Below are positions 15,405 to 23,561 of a DNA stretch of 64,000 nt, one piece after another. Location: NCBI RefSeq assembly GCF_021730615.1, contig NZ_JAJLMN010000001.1, forward strand, positions 5,795,501 through 5,859,500, in the 5' to 3' direction. Source of the stretch: Lichenibacterium dinghuense (GTDB taxonomy: Bacteria > Pseudomonadota > Alphaproteobacteria > Rhizobiales > Beijerinckiaceae). Position 1 is the first letter of the stretch. Every line of letters starts with the position of its first letter. A program made the position numbers and the translations under genes. The notes below the pieces were generated by a model that did no database searches, was not told the origin of the DNA, and saw nothing but the letters and a program-made list of their open reading frames with translations.

Positions 15405-16211
15405 ATGTGGACTGCCGAGGCTCGGGATCGCTACAAGGATGACGGTCGGCGCTATTCGAGAGATCTGACAGACAGCGAGTGGGCAACACTTGCGCCGATG
15501 ATGGGCGTGTACAGGACGCTGACCGCTGACCTGCGCGAGATCGTCAACGCCTGCTTGTATCTGGAGAAGGCCGGCTGTCCATGGCGTTTTCTGCCCAGGG
15601 AGTTCGGTCCGTGGCAGACCGTGCGCTCCTGGCACGACCGCTTCCGCGCCGACGGCGTGTGGGCCGACATCGCAGCCGTGCTGACGCGCGCCGAGCGGGC
15701 TCGCCGCGGACGCGACCCCGAACCCGCGACGGCGATCATGGACTCGCAAAGCGTCGCGTCAGGGCCGCAGGCGGGAGAGCGCGGCGTGGACGGCAACAAA
15801 AAGGTGAAGGGCATCAAGCGTCACGTGCTGACCTGCTCGCTCGGCTTCGTGCTCGCCACGTCGGTGACGGCCGCCAACGTGCACGACACGGCCGCCGCGG
15901 CAGAGTTGCTGGACCGCGCCGCTGCCGAGGGCTGGACGCCTCGACGCGTCAAGGTCGACGGCATCTACAGCGGTGCCCGCATGGCGCAGGCCGCCGCACC
16001 TCACGGCATCGAGGTTCAGGTCTCTACGCGCGAGCGGGACGTGAAAGGCTTCAAGCCCTTGCCCGTGCGATGGCGCATCGAGGGCACCTTCGGCACCCTG
16101 ACCAACCGCTATCATCGCCTCACGCGCAACCTGGAACAGAGCACCACGGCAGCCGAAGATGCCGTCAGCATCGCCAACCGCCACCGCCTGATCCGAGCCT
16201 ATAACAGCTAA
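15405..16211 (+). CDS. IS5 transposase, copy 2, catalytic triad intact
   Basis: A 268-residue transposase with all three acidic residues: IMDSQSV, KVDGIYSG and RWRIEGTFG. It starts at ATG 15405 with GGAGG upstream. Near-identical to 12998-13804 except for the changes noted there. Although the enzyme appears active, its own element can hardly move as a unit because both terminal repeats are split by IS1111 insertions; it could in principle mobilise copy 1 in trans. Confidence 0.9.
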   Translation: MWTAEARDRYKDDGRRYSRDLTDSEWATLAPMMGVYRTLTADLREIVNACLYLEKAGCPWRFLPREFGPWQTVRSWHDRFRADGVWADIAAVLTRAERARRGRDPEPATAIMDSQSVASGPQAGERGVDGNKKVKGIKRHVLTCSLGFVLATSVTAANVHDTAAAAELLDRAAAEGWTPRRVKVDGIYSGARMAQAAAPHGIEVQVSTRERDVKGFKPLPVRWRIEGTFGTLTNRYHRLTRNLEQSTTAAEDAVSIANRHRLIRAYNS

Positions 16212-16331
16212 GACAGGTCAAACAGATGGGGTGATTGGGGCTCCAGCCCAGGCCCAACGGTGGCTGCTCCTGCCCGGATGGTTCAACGTGGTCCGTGTCG
16301 AGCGGCCACAAGCATCGCGACAGGAGCAACC

Positions 16332-17381
16332 ATGACGTACTATGCCGGACTGGACGTGTCCCTGGAAGAGACCGCGATCTGCGTGGTCGATGACGCGGGT
16401 CGGATCGTGAAGGAGCTGCGCGCCGCGAGCGCGCCAGGGCCGCTGGTTGCGGCCCTGCAGGGCTTGAAGCTGCCGATCGAGCGGATCGGCCTCGAAGCCT
16501 GCTCGTTGACGGCTTGGCTGCACGAGGGCCTGCGCGCGGCGGGGCTGGCGGCGGTCTGCATCGAGACACGGCAGGCCAACGCCGCCATGAAGACCATGCC
16601 CAACAAGACCGACCGCAACGACGCGCGTGCCCTGGCGCAGATCATGCGCACCGGCTGGTTCCGGCAGGTGCACGTCAAGTCGCAGCAGTGCCGGCTGTGG
16701 CGCTCGCTGCTGGTCGCACGCCGCACGGTGCTGAACGAGATGCGGTCGATCGAGAACGTCGTTCGGGCCATGCTTCGGGAAGCCGGGCTGAAGGTCGGCA
16801 CGCCGAGCCGGGCGGCCTTCGACAAGCGTGTGCGCGAACTCTGCTCGGACGACACAGCGTTGCTGGCAATGGTGGAGCCGTTGCTCACTGTACTGTCGAC
16901 GATGATCCAGCAGCTCGCCCGATTGACAAAACAGGTGCTGAAGATCGTGCGCGAGGAAAAGATCTGTCGGCGGCTGATGAGCGCACCCGGCGTCGGCCCG
17001 ATCACCGCCCTGGCGTTTCGCGCCACGATCGACCGACCCGATCGGTTCGGCCATTCGCGCGACGTCGGTGCCCATCTCGGCCTGACGCCCTCGCGCTACC
17101 AGTCGGGCGAGACCGACATTCAGGGCAAGATCAGCCGATGCGGCGACGAACTGGCGCGAACGGCCCTGTACGAGGCCGCTAACGCGTTGCTCGTGCGCAG
17201 CCAGAAATGGTCCAGCCTGCGGGCCTGGGGCATGACGATCGCCAAGCATCGCGGCATGGCGCGGGCGCGCGTTGCCGTAGCCCGAAAGCTGGCCGTGGTC
17301 CTGCACCGGATGTGGAGCGACGGTACCGACTTTCGGTTCGGCACCGGGCCGACCACCGCGCCCGCCACCGTAGTTGCCTGA
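16332..17381 (+). CDS. IS110-family (IS1111) DEDD recombinase, copy B
   Basis: Same 349-residue protein as at 14196-15245, here on the plus strand. Start ATG at 16332 follows CAGGAGCAACC. DEDD residues lie in GLDVS (N-terminus), GLEAC and TDRNDA; the C-terminal domain has GVGPI and GLTPSRYQSG. RNA-guided site-specific transposition is the expected activity from known IS110-family biology. Confidence 0.93.
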   Translation: MTYYAGLDVSLEETAICVVDDAGRIVKELRAASAPGPLVAALQGLKLPIERIGLEACSLTAWLHEGLRAAGLAAVCIETRQANAAMKTMPNKTDRNDARALAQIMRTGWFRQVHVKSQQCRLWRSLLVARRTVLNEMRSIENVVRAMLREAGLKVGTPSRAAFDKRVRELCSDDTALLAMVEPLLTVLSTMIQQLARLTKQVLKIVREEKICRRLMSAPGVGPITALAFRATIDRPDRFGHSRDVGAHLGLTPSRYQSGETDIQGKISRCGDELARTALYEAANALLVRSQKWSSLRAWGMTIAKHRGMARARVAVARKLAVVLHRMWSDGTDFRFGTGPTTAPATVVA

Positions 17382-17653
17382 CGCTCGGAGGACACCGCGG
17401 GCCGCCACCCGCACGAGCTTCACCTGAAAGGGTGATGTGGACCGTTCCCGTGGGGACGATCGGTAAGGCCACCTCGTTGAGAGTCTTGAGCCCGCGGCGA
17501 CGTCGCGAGGTCGTGAAACAGATCGAGGGACCGAGCCGGACTGACCCCATCATGCGGCGGCGAAACGCCGACCGCGAAGAGAAGCGTGTGACCCGCGGGA
17601 ACGGGACAAAAAACCTGACAGGAGCGCTTGACCTCCAGAGCCCCAATCAGAGA
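17382..17653 (+). ncRNA. Candidate guide (seek/bridge) RNA region of IS1111 copy B
   Basis: 272 bp between the recombinase stop and the element end. It contains several self-complementary GC stretches, for example around CCCGCGGCGACGTCGCGAGG. It also has GAGGTCGTGAAACAG, which loosely resembles the target AGGTCAAACAG at the IS5 end. That similarity is suggestive only. No ORF with protein-like composition runs through it. Confidence 0.45.
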
Positions 17654-17722
17654 AGGCTCTCAGTGAGCCCGAGCTCAAGTCCGCTACCGCGAACTCTCGA
17701 ATGCGAGCCCTCTGCGCGAGGG

Positions 17723-20578
17723 TCAGAGCTGGCTCACCTTGGCGTTGGCCGAAGGGGTGGCGCGGGGCGCGGCATCCCAGCCGCCGGGGGGCGGGGTCAC
17801 CTCGTTCGCGCTCGCCGGCGGCACGGCGGCGCGGAACGCCTCCGCGGCGCTCTTGGCGGCGGCCAGGGCCTTGGCGTCGAGCTTGCCCGCCACCTCGTCG
17901 CGCTTCTTGGCCGCGTCCTCGTCGCCCTCCGCCGCCGCGATCGCGAACCAAGTGTAGGATTGAGGCAGGCTCTGCTCGATGCCGAGCCCCCGCGCGTAGA
18001 GGATGGCCAAGTTGAACTGGCTGTCGCGCACCCCGTAGGTCGACGCCTTTCCGAACCACTGGGCGGCCTTGGCGTAGTCGGGCTTGCCGCCCGCGCCTTC
18101 CGCCGACATGACCGCGAGATTGTGCATCGCCCGGATATTGCCGGCTTCCGCCGCCTTTCCGTACCAGCTCATCGCCAGGGCGGGGTCTCGCTCGACCCCC
18201 GCACCCTTCTCGTAGGCCGAGCCGAGGCGGTACTCGGCCGGGGCCGATCCCGAGGCCGCGGCCTTGCTGAACCAGGCGGCGGCCTGCTGCGGGTCGCGTG
18301 CCACGCCGCGCCCCTCGGAATAGCGCAGGCCAACCTCGTATTGCGCGCCCGCGTCGCCCGCGGCCGCCGCCGTCCGCAGGCCGTCGGGGATCCCGTCGGC
18401 GGGCGCCGGCGCCTTCGCGGATCCCGTCACGAAGGTCGGCAGCGGCGCGGCCGTCGGGATCGCGGCGGGCGGCAGCACGAGCTTCGGCAGGTCGGCCGCC
18501 TTGGCGGCGCCGGCATCCGCGATCACCGGCGCGGAGACGGGGCGCGTCCGGGTCGAAACCTCGCTGACGCGGGTCGCCTCGGCGGGGGATTCCCCCCCGA
18601 CCTTGACGAGCTCCAGCGCGCCGACGAGCAGAACCAGGGCCGCGAGGCTGAGCAGGATCGGACGGCGCCGCTGCGCCAGGAACGAGCGCGCGCGACCGAG
18701 GGCGCCGGCCCCGGCCGCCACGGCGCCGGGGAGCGCCTTGGCGCGGGGCGCGCTCGTGCGGGTCGCTTGGCGACGGTCCGCGGCCTTGACGGCGGCCGTT
18801 GAGGCCGCGGAAGCCTGAGCGGCCTGGGCCGCGCGGCGCGCCGCCGCGATGAAGCTCGCCGGGCCGTCGGCGTCGTCGTTGGGCGGGAGGGTCGGCGCCT
18901 CCGGGGCCGCGTCGAAGCGGGGCTCGGTGCGGCTCGGCTGGCCGGTGCCGATCCGCCCGGAGCCGGGTTCGATGATCTGGTCGGCGGGGTCGAGCGCGGG
19001 GCGCGCCTCGGCGACAGGCTCGGCCGCGACACGCTGACGGCGGGTCTCGTCCCTCGCCGTCGCGCGGCCGCCGGGGCCCGCCGCCATCTGGTCGACGAGG
19101 CGGTCCATCGCGATCTGGATGTCGGACAGGGCGGACTGGGTGCGCCGCTCGGCGGTGTCCTGGAGCGCGCGGATGTCGTCGAGGCTGCGCGCCATCTGGT
19201 CGACCGCGGTCGACGGCACCTCGGACGGCCGGTGGTGAGCGAGGTTGGGATTCTGCAGGGCCGCCCGCAGCGTGTCGCGCGCGGCCGTCCGCGCCGCCGT
19301 TTCGGCGGCGTCGATGGCGACCTGCCGGGTGACCTCGAACTGCGAGAACAGCTCCCCGAGCGTGTGTTCCACGCCGTCGAGCGACCGCAGGCTGGCTTCG
19401 GACCGGTCGAGGCGCTCGCTCAGGCGCGCGAGCTGCGCTTCGATCGCCTGCACGCCGCGGGCGTCGACGCCGGCACCCGCGCCGTCGATCTTGGCGCTGA
19501 CGTCGCGCACCGCGGCTTCGAGCTGATGAAGATTCGTCGAGGCGTCCCGCGCCTGCCCGATGCGATCAGACAGGCCCCGCACGAGGCTTTCGAGCGGGCG
19601 CGTGTCCACCGCCGCTTCGGCGAGCTGCGAGCGGAGCGAGGTGTGGATCTCATCCACCCGGCGGCTCAGCCCCTCGATGAGGCCCGCGGGACCACGGGCG
19701 TCGAGGCCGCGTTCGATGCGGTTGGTGATCGCGTCGAGCCGCGACTCCAGCGCCGCCATCGTGGCGCCGGGGTTGAAGCCGTCGAGCAGGGCCCGAACCT
19801 CGGCCATCGTCTCACCGAGCTCGGGCGGGGCGGCGGGAGCCGGCATCGCCGCGAGGCGGCCGAGCCGCGCTTCGAGGGACGCGACTTGGCGCTCGACCGC
19901 GTCGAAGGGCACCGAGCGGGCCGTCGACGCCTTGAGGAGGTCGCGCATCTCGCGCGTCTGCTCGCCGATCCGGGCGAGGGCGTCGGCGCTCGGCGCCCGC
20001 GACCCGAGGCCGTCCACGGCCTGGCCGATCTGCCGCATCTCGCGGCCGAGGCTCTCGACCCCCGGCCGCGCATCGGTCGACCGGATCGCGTCGTGAAGGT
20101 CGCGGGAGAATCGGGCGAAGGTCTGCGACACCTCCGCCGACAGGTCGATCCCGGCGCGCCGGAGCCCGGAACTGCCTCGGGCGGCCGCCGGTGCTGGCTG
20201 AGGGGCGGACGTGGCGGCGAGCGGGGCCGGCGCGATGGGCTGAGGGGCCGGCACATGGACGCGGACCGGCTCGGGCGACGGCTCGGGAGCGGACTTCGGC
20301 GCGGGACGGGGGGAGACAGGCATCGGCTCGCCCGCGACCTCATCGCCGTCGAGATCGGCCTGACGCCGCGAGATCGCCGCGACGGCGTCGCGCAGGGCGT
20401 CGAGTCGGCCCGCATCGGCCTGCGGCGCCTCGCGCCCGCCCGTCCGCCCGACGGAGCCGGACAGGCGCTCGAGCTGGAGCGCGATGGCCCTCATCTCCGC
20501 GGTGTGGTCGGAAGCGCCGGTCAGGTCGGCGCCATGCGCGGCATCCGTGTCCGTTCCCCAGGGGGCCGTTCTGTTCAT
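17723..20578 (-). CDS. PodJ-like polarity/localisation protein with SEL1 repeats
   Basis: A 951-residue protein. A long Ala/Arg/Glu-rich coiled-coil and Pro-rich N-terminal part (1-630), a single membrane segment (about 639-658, LLSLAALVLLVGALELV) and, on the other side, about four SEL1/TPR-like repeats (about 730-900; GAQYEVGLRYSEGRGV, AEYRLGSAYEKGAGV, AMHNLAVMSAEGAGG, SQFNLAILYARGLGI). This architecture is that of PodJ and related alphaproteobacterial pole or septum organisers: cytoplasmic coiled coils and periplasmic SEL1 repeats. Start ATG at 20578. It sits directly beside the IS pile-up (60 bp from the IS5 end to its stop) but is intact. Exact orthology to PodJ is inferred. Confidence 0.75.
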   Translation of the reverse strand: MNRTAPWGTDTDAAHGADLTGASDHTAEMRAIALQLERLSGSVGRTGGREAPQADAGRLDALRDAVAAISRRQADLDGDEVAGEPMPVSPRPAPKSAPEPSPEPVRVHVPAPQPIAPAPLAATSAPQPAPAAARGSSGLRRAGIDLSAEVSQTFARFSRDLHDAIRSTDARPGVESLGREMRQIGQAVDGLGSRAPSADALARIGEQTREMRDLLKASTARSVPFDAVERQVASLEARLGRLAAMPAPAAPPELGETMAEVRALLDGFNPGATMAALESRLDAITNRIERGLDARGPAGLIEGLSRRVDEIHTSLRSQLAEAAVDTRPLESLVRGLSDRIGQARDASTNLHQLEAAVRDVSAKIDGAGAGVDARGVQAIEAQLARLSERLDRSEASLRSLDGVEHTLGELFSQFEVTRQVAIDAAETAARTAARDTLRAALQNPNLAHHRPSEVPSTAVDQMARSLDDIRALQDTAERRTQSALSDIQIAMDRLVDQMAAGPGGRATARDETRRQRVAAEPVAEARPALDPADQIIEPGSGRIGTGQPSRTEPRFDAAPEAPTLPPNDDADGPASFIAAARRAAQAAQASAASTAAVKAADRRQATRTSAPRAKALPGAVAAGAGALGRARSFLAQRRRPILLSLAALVLLVGALELVKVGGESPAEATRVSEVSTRTRPVSAPVIADAGAAKAADLPKLVLPPAAIPTAAPLPTFVTGSAKAPAPADGIPDGLRTAAAAGDAGAQYEVGLRYSEGRGVARDPQQAAAWFSKAAASGSAPAEYRLGSAYEKGAGVERDPALAMSWYGKAAEAGNIRAMHNLAVMSAEGAGGKPDYAKAAQWFGKASTYGVRDSQFNLAILYARGLGIEQSLPQSYTWFAIAAAEGDEDAAKKRDEVAGKLDAKALAAAKSAAEAFRAAVPPASANEVTPPPGGWDAAPRATPSANAKVSQL

Positions 20579-20959
20579 CGTCGCACCCGCAGACCGGAAC
20601 CGGTCCCCTTGAAGCTCGTCGAGGGAAGGCCGTGGTGCGGCGAGGCCGCTCTTCCATCCCGTCGACGCTGGCGCATGCTGGACCGTGCAGCGGCACCGTC
20701 CGACACGCCCCTGCCATCAACGTCCACGGGACTGATCCATGGTCGGCCGCCGAACGACAGTCGCCCGACGAGGACGATTTTCGTCCGGCAAGGTAAACGG
20801 CGGGTTAAGCGTCGCGCCCGATCGAGCACACCATCGCAAACTTGACGCAGGTTAAGAAAGGCTTGCGATCGAAGCCAGCAACTGATAGTTGACTATGATC
20901 GGGAGATTCGTCTCGTCCTCGCGGCCGGTCGCCCGGTCGGGCCAGCACAGATCACGACC
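20579..20959. other. Divergent intergenic region, PodJ-like and MerR genes
   Basis: 381 bp that must hold promoters for two divergent genes. Features seen are a TTGACG hexamer at 20842-20847 and TTGACT at 20889-20894, neither with a good -10 at 17 bp, and the palindrome described separately. No protein-like frame is present. Confidence 0.5.
20885..20896. promoter_or_regulatory. 12-bp palindrome, candidate MerR operator
   Basis: ATAGT-TG-ACTAT is a perfect inverted repeat, extended by one more near-match on each side, about 64 bp before the MerR-family ATG and overlapping a TTGACT hexamer. MerR proteins bind inverted repeats in their own promoters. Assignment is inference. Confidence 0.3.
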
Positions 20960-21370
20960 ATGAGCATCACCTCCTCCGTCGCGGACGGCGTATCGCTTTC
21001 GGGGCCGGCACACGCCTCGGAGGGCCTGTACAGCATCGGTGACATGGCCCGGGCCTTCAACGTCAGCCAGCGCACGCTCAGGTTCTACGAGGACCGTGGT
21101 CTGCTGTCGCCGCGCCGGGACGGGTCGTCCAGGCTCTACGGGGCGGGCGAACGTCGGAAGCTGGAGATGATCCTGCGCGGCAAGCGGCTCGGCTTCACCC
21201 TGGCCGAGATCATCAGCTTCGTGGCGGAGAAGGGAGCGGGCGAGGGGACGCTCGCGCTCGACCGAGACCAGATCGACCAGCAGATCGCGCACCTCCAGCG
21301 CCAGCGCGACAACCTCGACGCCGCCATCGCCGAGCTCCGGGACACGCAGGGCAGGCTGAGCCAGGGCTGA
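20960..21370 (+). CDS. MerR-family transcriptional regulator
   Basis: 136 residues. A non-conserved 20-residue N-terminus precedes the winged helix-turn-helix: YSIGDMARAFNVSQRTLRFYEDRGLLSPRR, with the RxYGxxxRxxLxxIL pattern of MerR in SSRLYGAGERRKLEMIL. A C-terminal coiled coil (about 95-133) would mediate dimerisation. No Cys is visible in the C-terminal part, so metal sensing of the classic MerR type is unlikely. The ligand is unknown, and no obvious target gene lies next to it except the degenerate isomerase remnant downstream. Confidence 0.88.
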   Translation: MSITSSVADGVSLSGPAHASEGLYSIGDMARAFNVSQRTLRFYEDRGLLSPRRDGSSRLYGAGERRKLEMILRGKRLGFTLAEIISFVAEKGAGEGTLALDRDQIDQQIAHLQRQRDNLDAAIAELRDTQGRLSQG

Positions 21371-21729
21371 AAGATCGCTCCTTTGCCGCGCCGCCGCCGG
21401 CCAGGGTGGCGTGAGAGGGCGCGATCGCGAGGCGGACACCGCAACTCGTTAGGTCGCGCCGTGTTCGTCGACCGCTATCGCCGGCACCGCGTCGCGAGGC
21501 GCTTCCGCACCGTGTCGCTGTCGACGGTGGTCCAGGGATCGGGCGGCTCGCCGGCCGCTATGCGTCCGGTCACCGTGGTGGCTCTCCCAGGACCTACACC
21601 ACGCTCTGGGGCACGATCGCCGGGGCAGACCCGAGAGGCTTCGTCGCGGCCGGTTGCTGCGCGGTCCGGGAAGGGGGCAGGATCTCGCTCACGCCGGCGA
21701 ACAGGGCCGCCTGCTGGCCGCAGTCGGGC

Positions 21730-21950
21730 ATGATTCACTGGAGTGCGCTCGAAGCCGTGCGCTCGAAGATCGTGGCGGAAGCCTGGGCACAGGACGCGGG
21801 GCGGGCCCGCGACCAGGGCGTGTTCGGGGCAGCCTCGAGCTACCCGATGCTGACGTCTTCCCGGGGCAGGACAAGCTCGACCTGTTCGACGACACGTTGG
21901 CGAGCGGACGTCGACTCGCGGGACTTCCGATCCGGGCCTCGATCGTGTAA
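21730..21950 (+). pseudogene. Remnant of 2-hydroxychromene-2-carboxylate isomerase-like gene
   Basis: One frame gives KIVAEAWAQDAGRARDQGVFGA and a shifted frame gives DVFPGQDKLDLFDDTLASG. Together they match, in order and spacing, the C-terminal end of DsbA-fold HCCA isomerases (ARGVFGxPxxxVxxExFFGQDRLD). The rest of the gene cannot be traced in 21371-21729. I infer a decayed gene fragment. The remaining parts of 21371-22073 hold nothing else I can support. Confidence 0.45.
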
Positions 21951-22073
21951 GTCAACCGCCGCGAGGCCCTCGGCCGGGCCGGCCGCGGGCGCTCCGCGAA
22001 CCTCCGGCCGCGAGCCGCGGCCGGGACGGCGCGTCTCCTTCGCCCCGAGGACCCTGAGGAGCGACGGCGAACC

Positions 22074-23561
22074 GTGCAGGCCATCGACACACGCGGGCGA
22101 TCGGACGATCTCCACGGCCGTGACATCGATCCGGCGAGCTTCGGCGCGGTCGCCAGTCCGGTCCTGGTGGTCGACCTCGACCGTGCCCTGCTCCGGGCGG
22201 ACCCGCTGCACGAGCGCCTGTTCGCGGCCTTGAAGTCGCATCCCTTCGCGATCCCCAAGGTCGCGGCCGCGGCACTGAGCGGTCGAGCCGCGCTCGCCGC
22301 CGCGGCTTCCGACGTGACTGGTGATTTCGCCGTCGACGCCTGCCCGCGCCGCCCCGGCGTCGAGGCGCTGGTGTCTGAGGCGAGGGCTGCGGGCAGGACC
22401 GTGACCTGGCTGTCCCGCGCGGGCGATGCCTTCGCGGACCTGACGGCGTCCGGCGACGAGATCCGCCGCCCTGAGCCCTCCGCCGACGCGGAGGCCCGCG
22501 CCCTGCAGAAGCGCCATCCCGACGGCTTCGCCTTCCTCGGGCACTCGGACGCCGACCTGCCGATCTGGCGTGCCGCCCGCGAGCGCTTCGGCGTCGATCT
22601 CGCCCCCGGCCTGCGCCGGCGCGCAGAAGCCGAGGGCCTCGGCATCGCCGAGATCAGCCGCCCGCGCCCGGTCGCCGCTGCGGTCCTGCGTGGCATGCGC
22701 CCGCACCAGTGGCTGAAGAACCTGCTGGTCTTCGTGCCCTTCGCCCTGTCGATGGGCGAGTTGCACGCCCGCGACGCCGGCCTGGCCGTGGTGGCCTTCG
22801 GCCTGCTCTGCGCATTGACGTCGGGCACCTACCTCGTCAACGACCTGTTCGACATCGACGCCGACCGCCGCCATCCCCGCAAGCGCAAGCGGCCGATCGC
22901 CAGCGGCGACCTGCCCGTCGCGACCGCCTGCCTGGCCGCCGCGGCGCTGATCGGGGGCGCCATCGCCTGCGCGTGCCTGCTGCGCCTCGCCTTCGCGGCC
23001 GCGCTCGGCAGCTACCTCGTCATCACGCTGGCCTACTCGTTCCGGCTGAAGAAGATGGCCATGGTGGACGTGCTGGTGATCGCCATGCTGTTCACCCTGC
23101 GCATCCTCGCCGGCATGCTGCTCGTGAGCGAGAAGCCGTCGCACTGGCTGCTGATGTTCTCGATCTTCTTCTTCCTCTCCCTCGCCTTCATGAAGCGCGA
23201 GGTGGAGTTCGGTGTCGTGCGGCAGGCGGGGCGCACCACCCTGTCGGGCCGCGGCTACGACCTCGACGACCGGCTCTACGTGCTGTGCTGCGGCCTGTCC
23301 TCCGGCATCGCCTCGGTGGTGATCTTCTCGCTCTTCATCACCGCCACCATCGAGCGCTACCAGTTCAACTATCGCTCGCCCGAGCTGCTGTGGGGCGTGA
23401 TGGGCCTGCTCGGCTATTGGATCCTGCGCATGTGGATGCTGACCACGCGCGGCCTGATGAACGACGATCCGATCCTGTTCGCGGCGCGCGACCGCACCAG
23501 CATCCTGCTCGGCGCCGCCTGCGCGGTGCTGGCGGTCTGCGCCCAGGTGATCCGCCTGTGA
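22074..23561 (+). CDS. HAD-UbiA-family prenyltransferase (DPPR synthase-like)
   Basis: 495 residues. The N-terminal ~200 residues resemble a HAD phosphatase (VVDLDRALL, later GHSDADLPIWRAA). The C-terminal ~290 are a UbiA integral-membrane prenyltransferase with about eight hydrophobic segments, the motif NDLFDIDADRRHPRKRKRP and a second acidic region (DLDDR). Enzymes of this layout transfer a sugar phosphate such as phosphoribose to a polyprenyl phosphate, with the HAD domain removing a phosphate. The following DprE1/DprE2-like pair supports decaprenyl-phospho-ribose formation. GTG start at 22074, GGAG about 12 nt upstream. It overlaps the next gene by GTGA. Confidence 0.8.
   Translation: MQAIDTRGRSDDLHGRDIDPASFGAVASPVLVVDLDRALLRADPLHERLFAALKSHPFAIPKVAAAALSGRAALAAAASDVTGDFAVDACPRRPGVEALVSEARAAGRTVTWLSRAGDAFADLTASGDEIRRPEPSADAEARALQKRHPDGFAFLGHSDADLPIWRAARERFGVDLAPGLRRRAEAEGLGIAEISRPRPVAAAVLRGMRPHQWLKNLLVFVPFALSMGELHARDAGLAVVAFGLLCALTSGTYLVNDLFDIDADRRHPRKRKRPIASGDLPVATACLAAAALIGGAIACACLLRLAFAAALGSYLVITLAYSFRLKKMAMVDVLVIAMLFTLRILAGMLLVSEKPSHWLLMFSIFFFLSLAFMKREVEFGVVRQAGRTTLSGRGYDLDDRLYVLCCGLSSGIASVVIFSLFITATIERYQFNYRSPELLWGVMGLLGYWILRMWMLTTRGLMNDDPILFAARDRTSILLGAACAVLAVCAQVIRL

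Larger units (their letters stand above)
16224..17653 (+). mobile_element. IS110 family, IS1111 group, copy B (1430 bp)
   Basis: Mirror image of copy A, inserted at the same position of the right inverted repeat of IS5 copy 2. AG (CT on the other strand) flanks it at 16224-16225 and 17654-17655. Sub-terminal inverted repeats are at 16232-16243 and 17638-17649. The upstream non-coding part is about 106 bp and the downstream about 272 bp. No base difference from copy A was noticed. Confidence 0.87.
13918..17659 (+). mobile_element. IS5-family copy 2, both ends invaded by IS1111-type elements
   Basis: Removing the two IS110-family insertions leaves GAGCCT (13918-13923), the interior 15354-16223, and AGGCTC (17654-17659), totalling 882 bp, exactly the length of copy 1. 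The outer trinucleotides are TGA (13915-13917) and TCA (17660-17662); both fit TNA but do not match as a direct repeat, so a flank may have been lost by recombination. The transposase gene inside is intact. Confidence 0.82.

Noticed and set aside
13918-17659. Composite transposon with two IS110 copies carrying cargo
   Set aside because: The only material between the copies is an IS5 whose ends they split; there is no cargo gene, and the junction analysis fits two independent targeted insertions.
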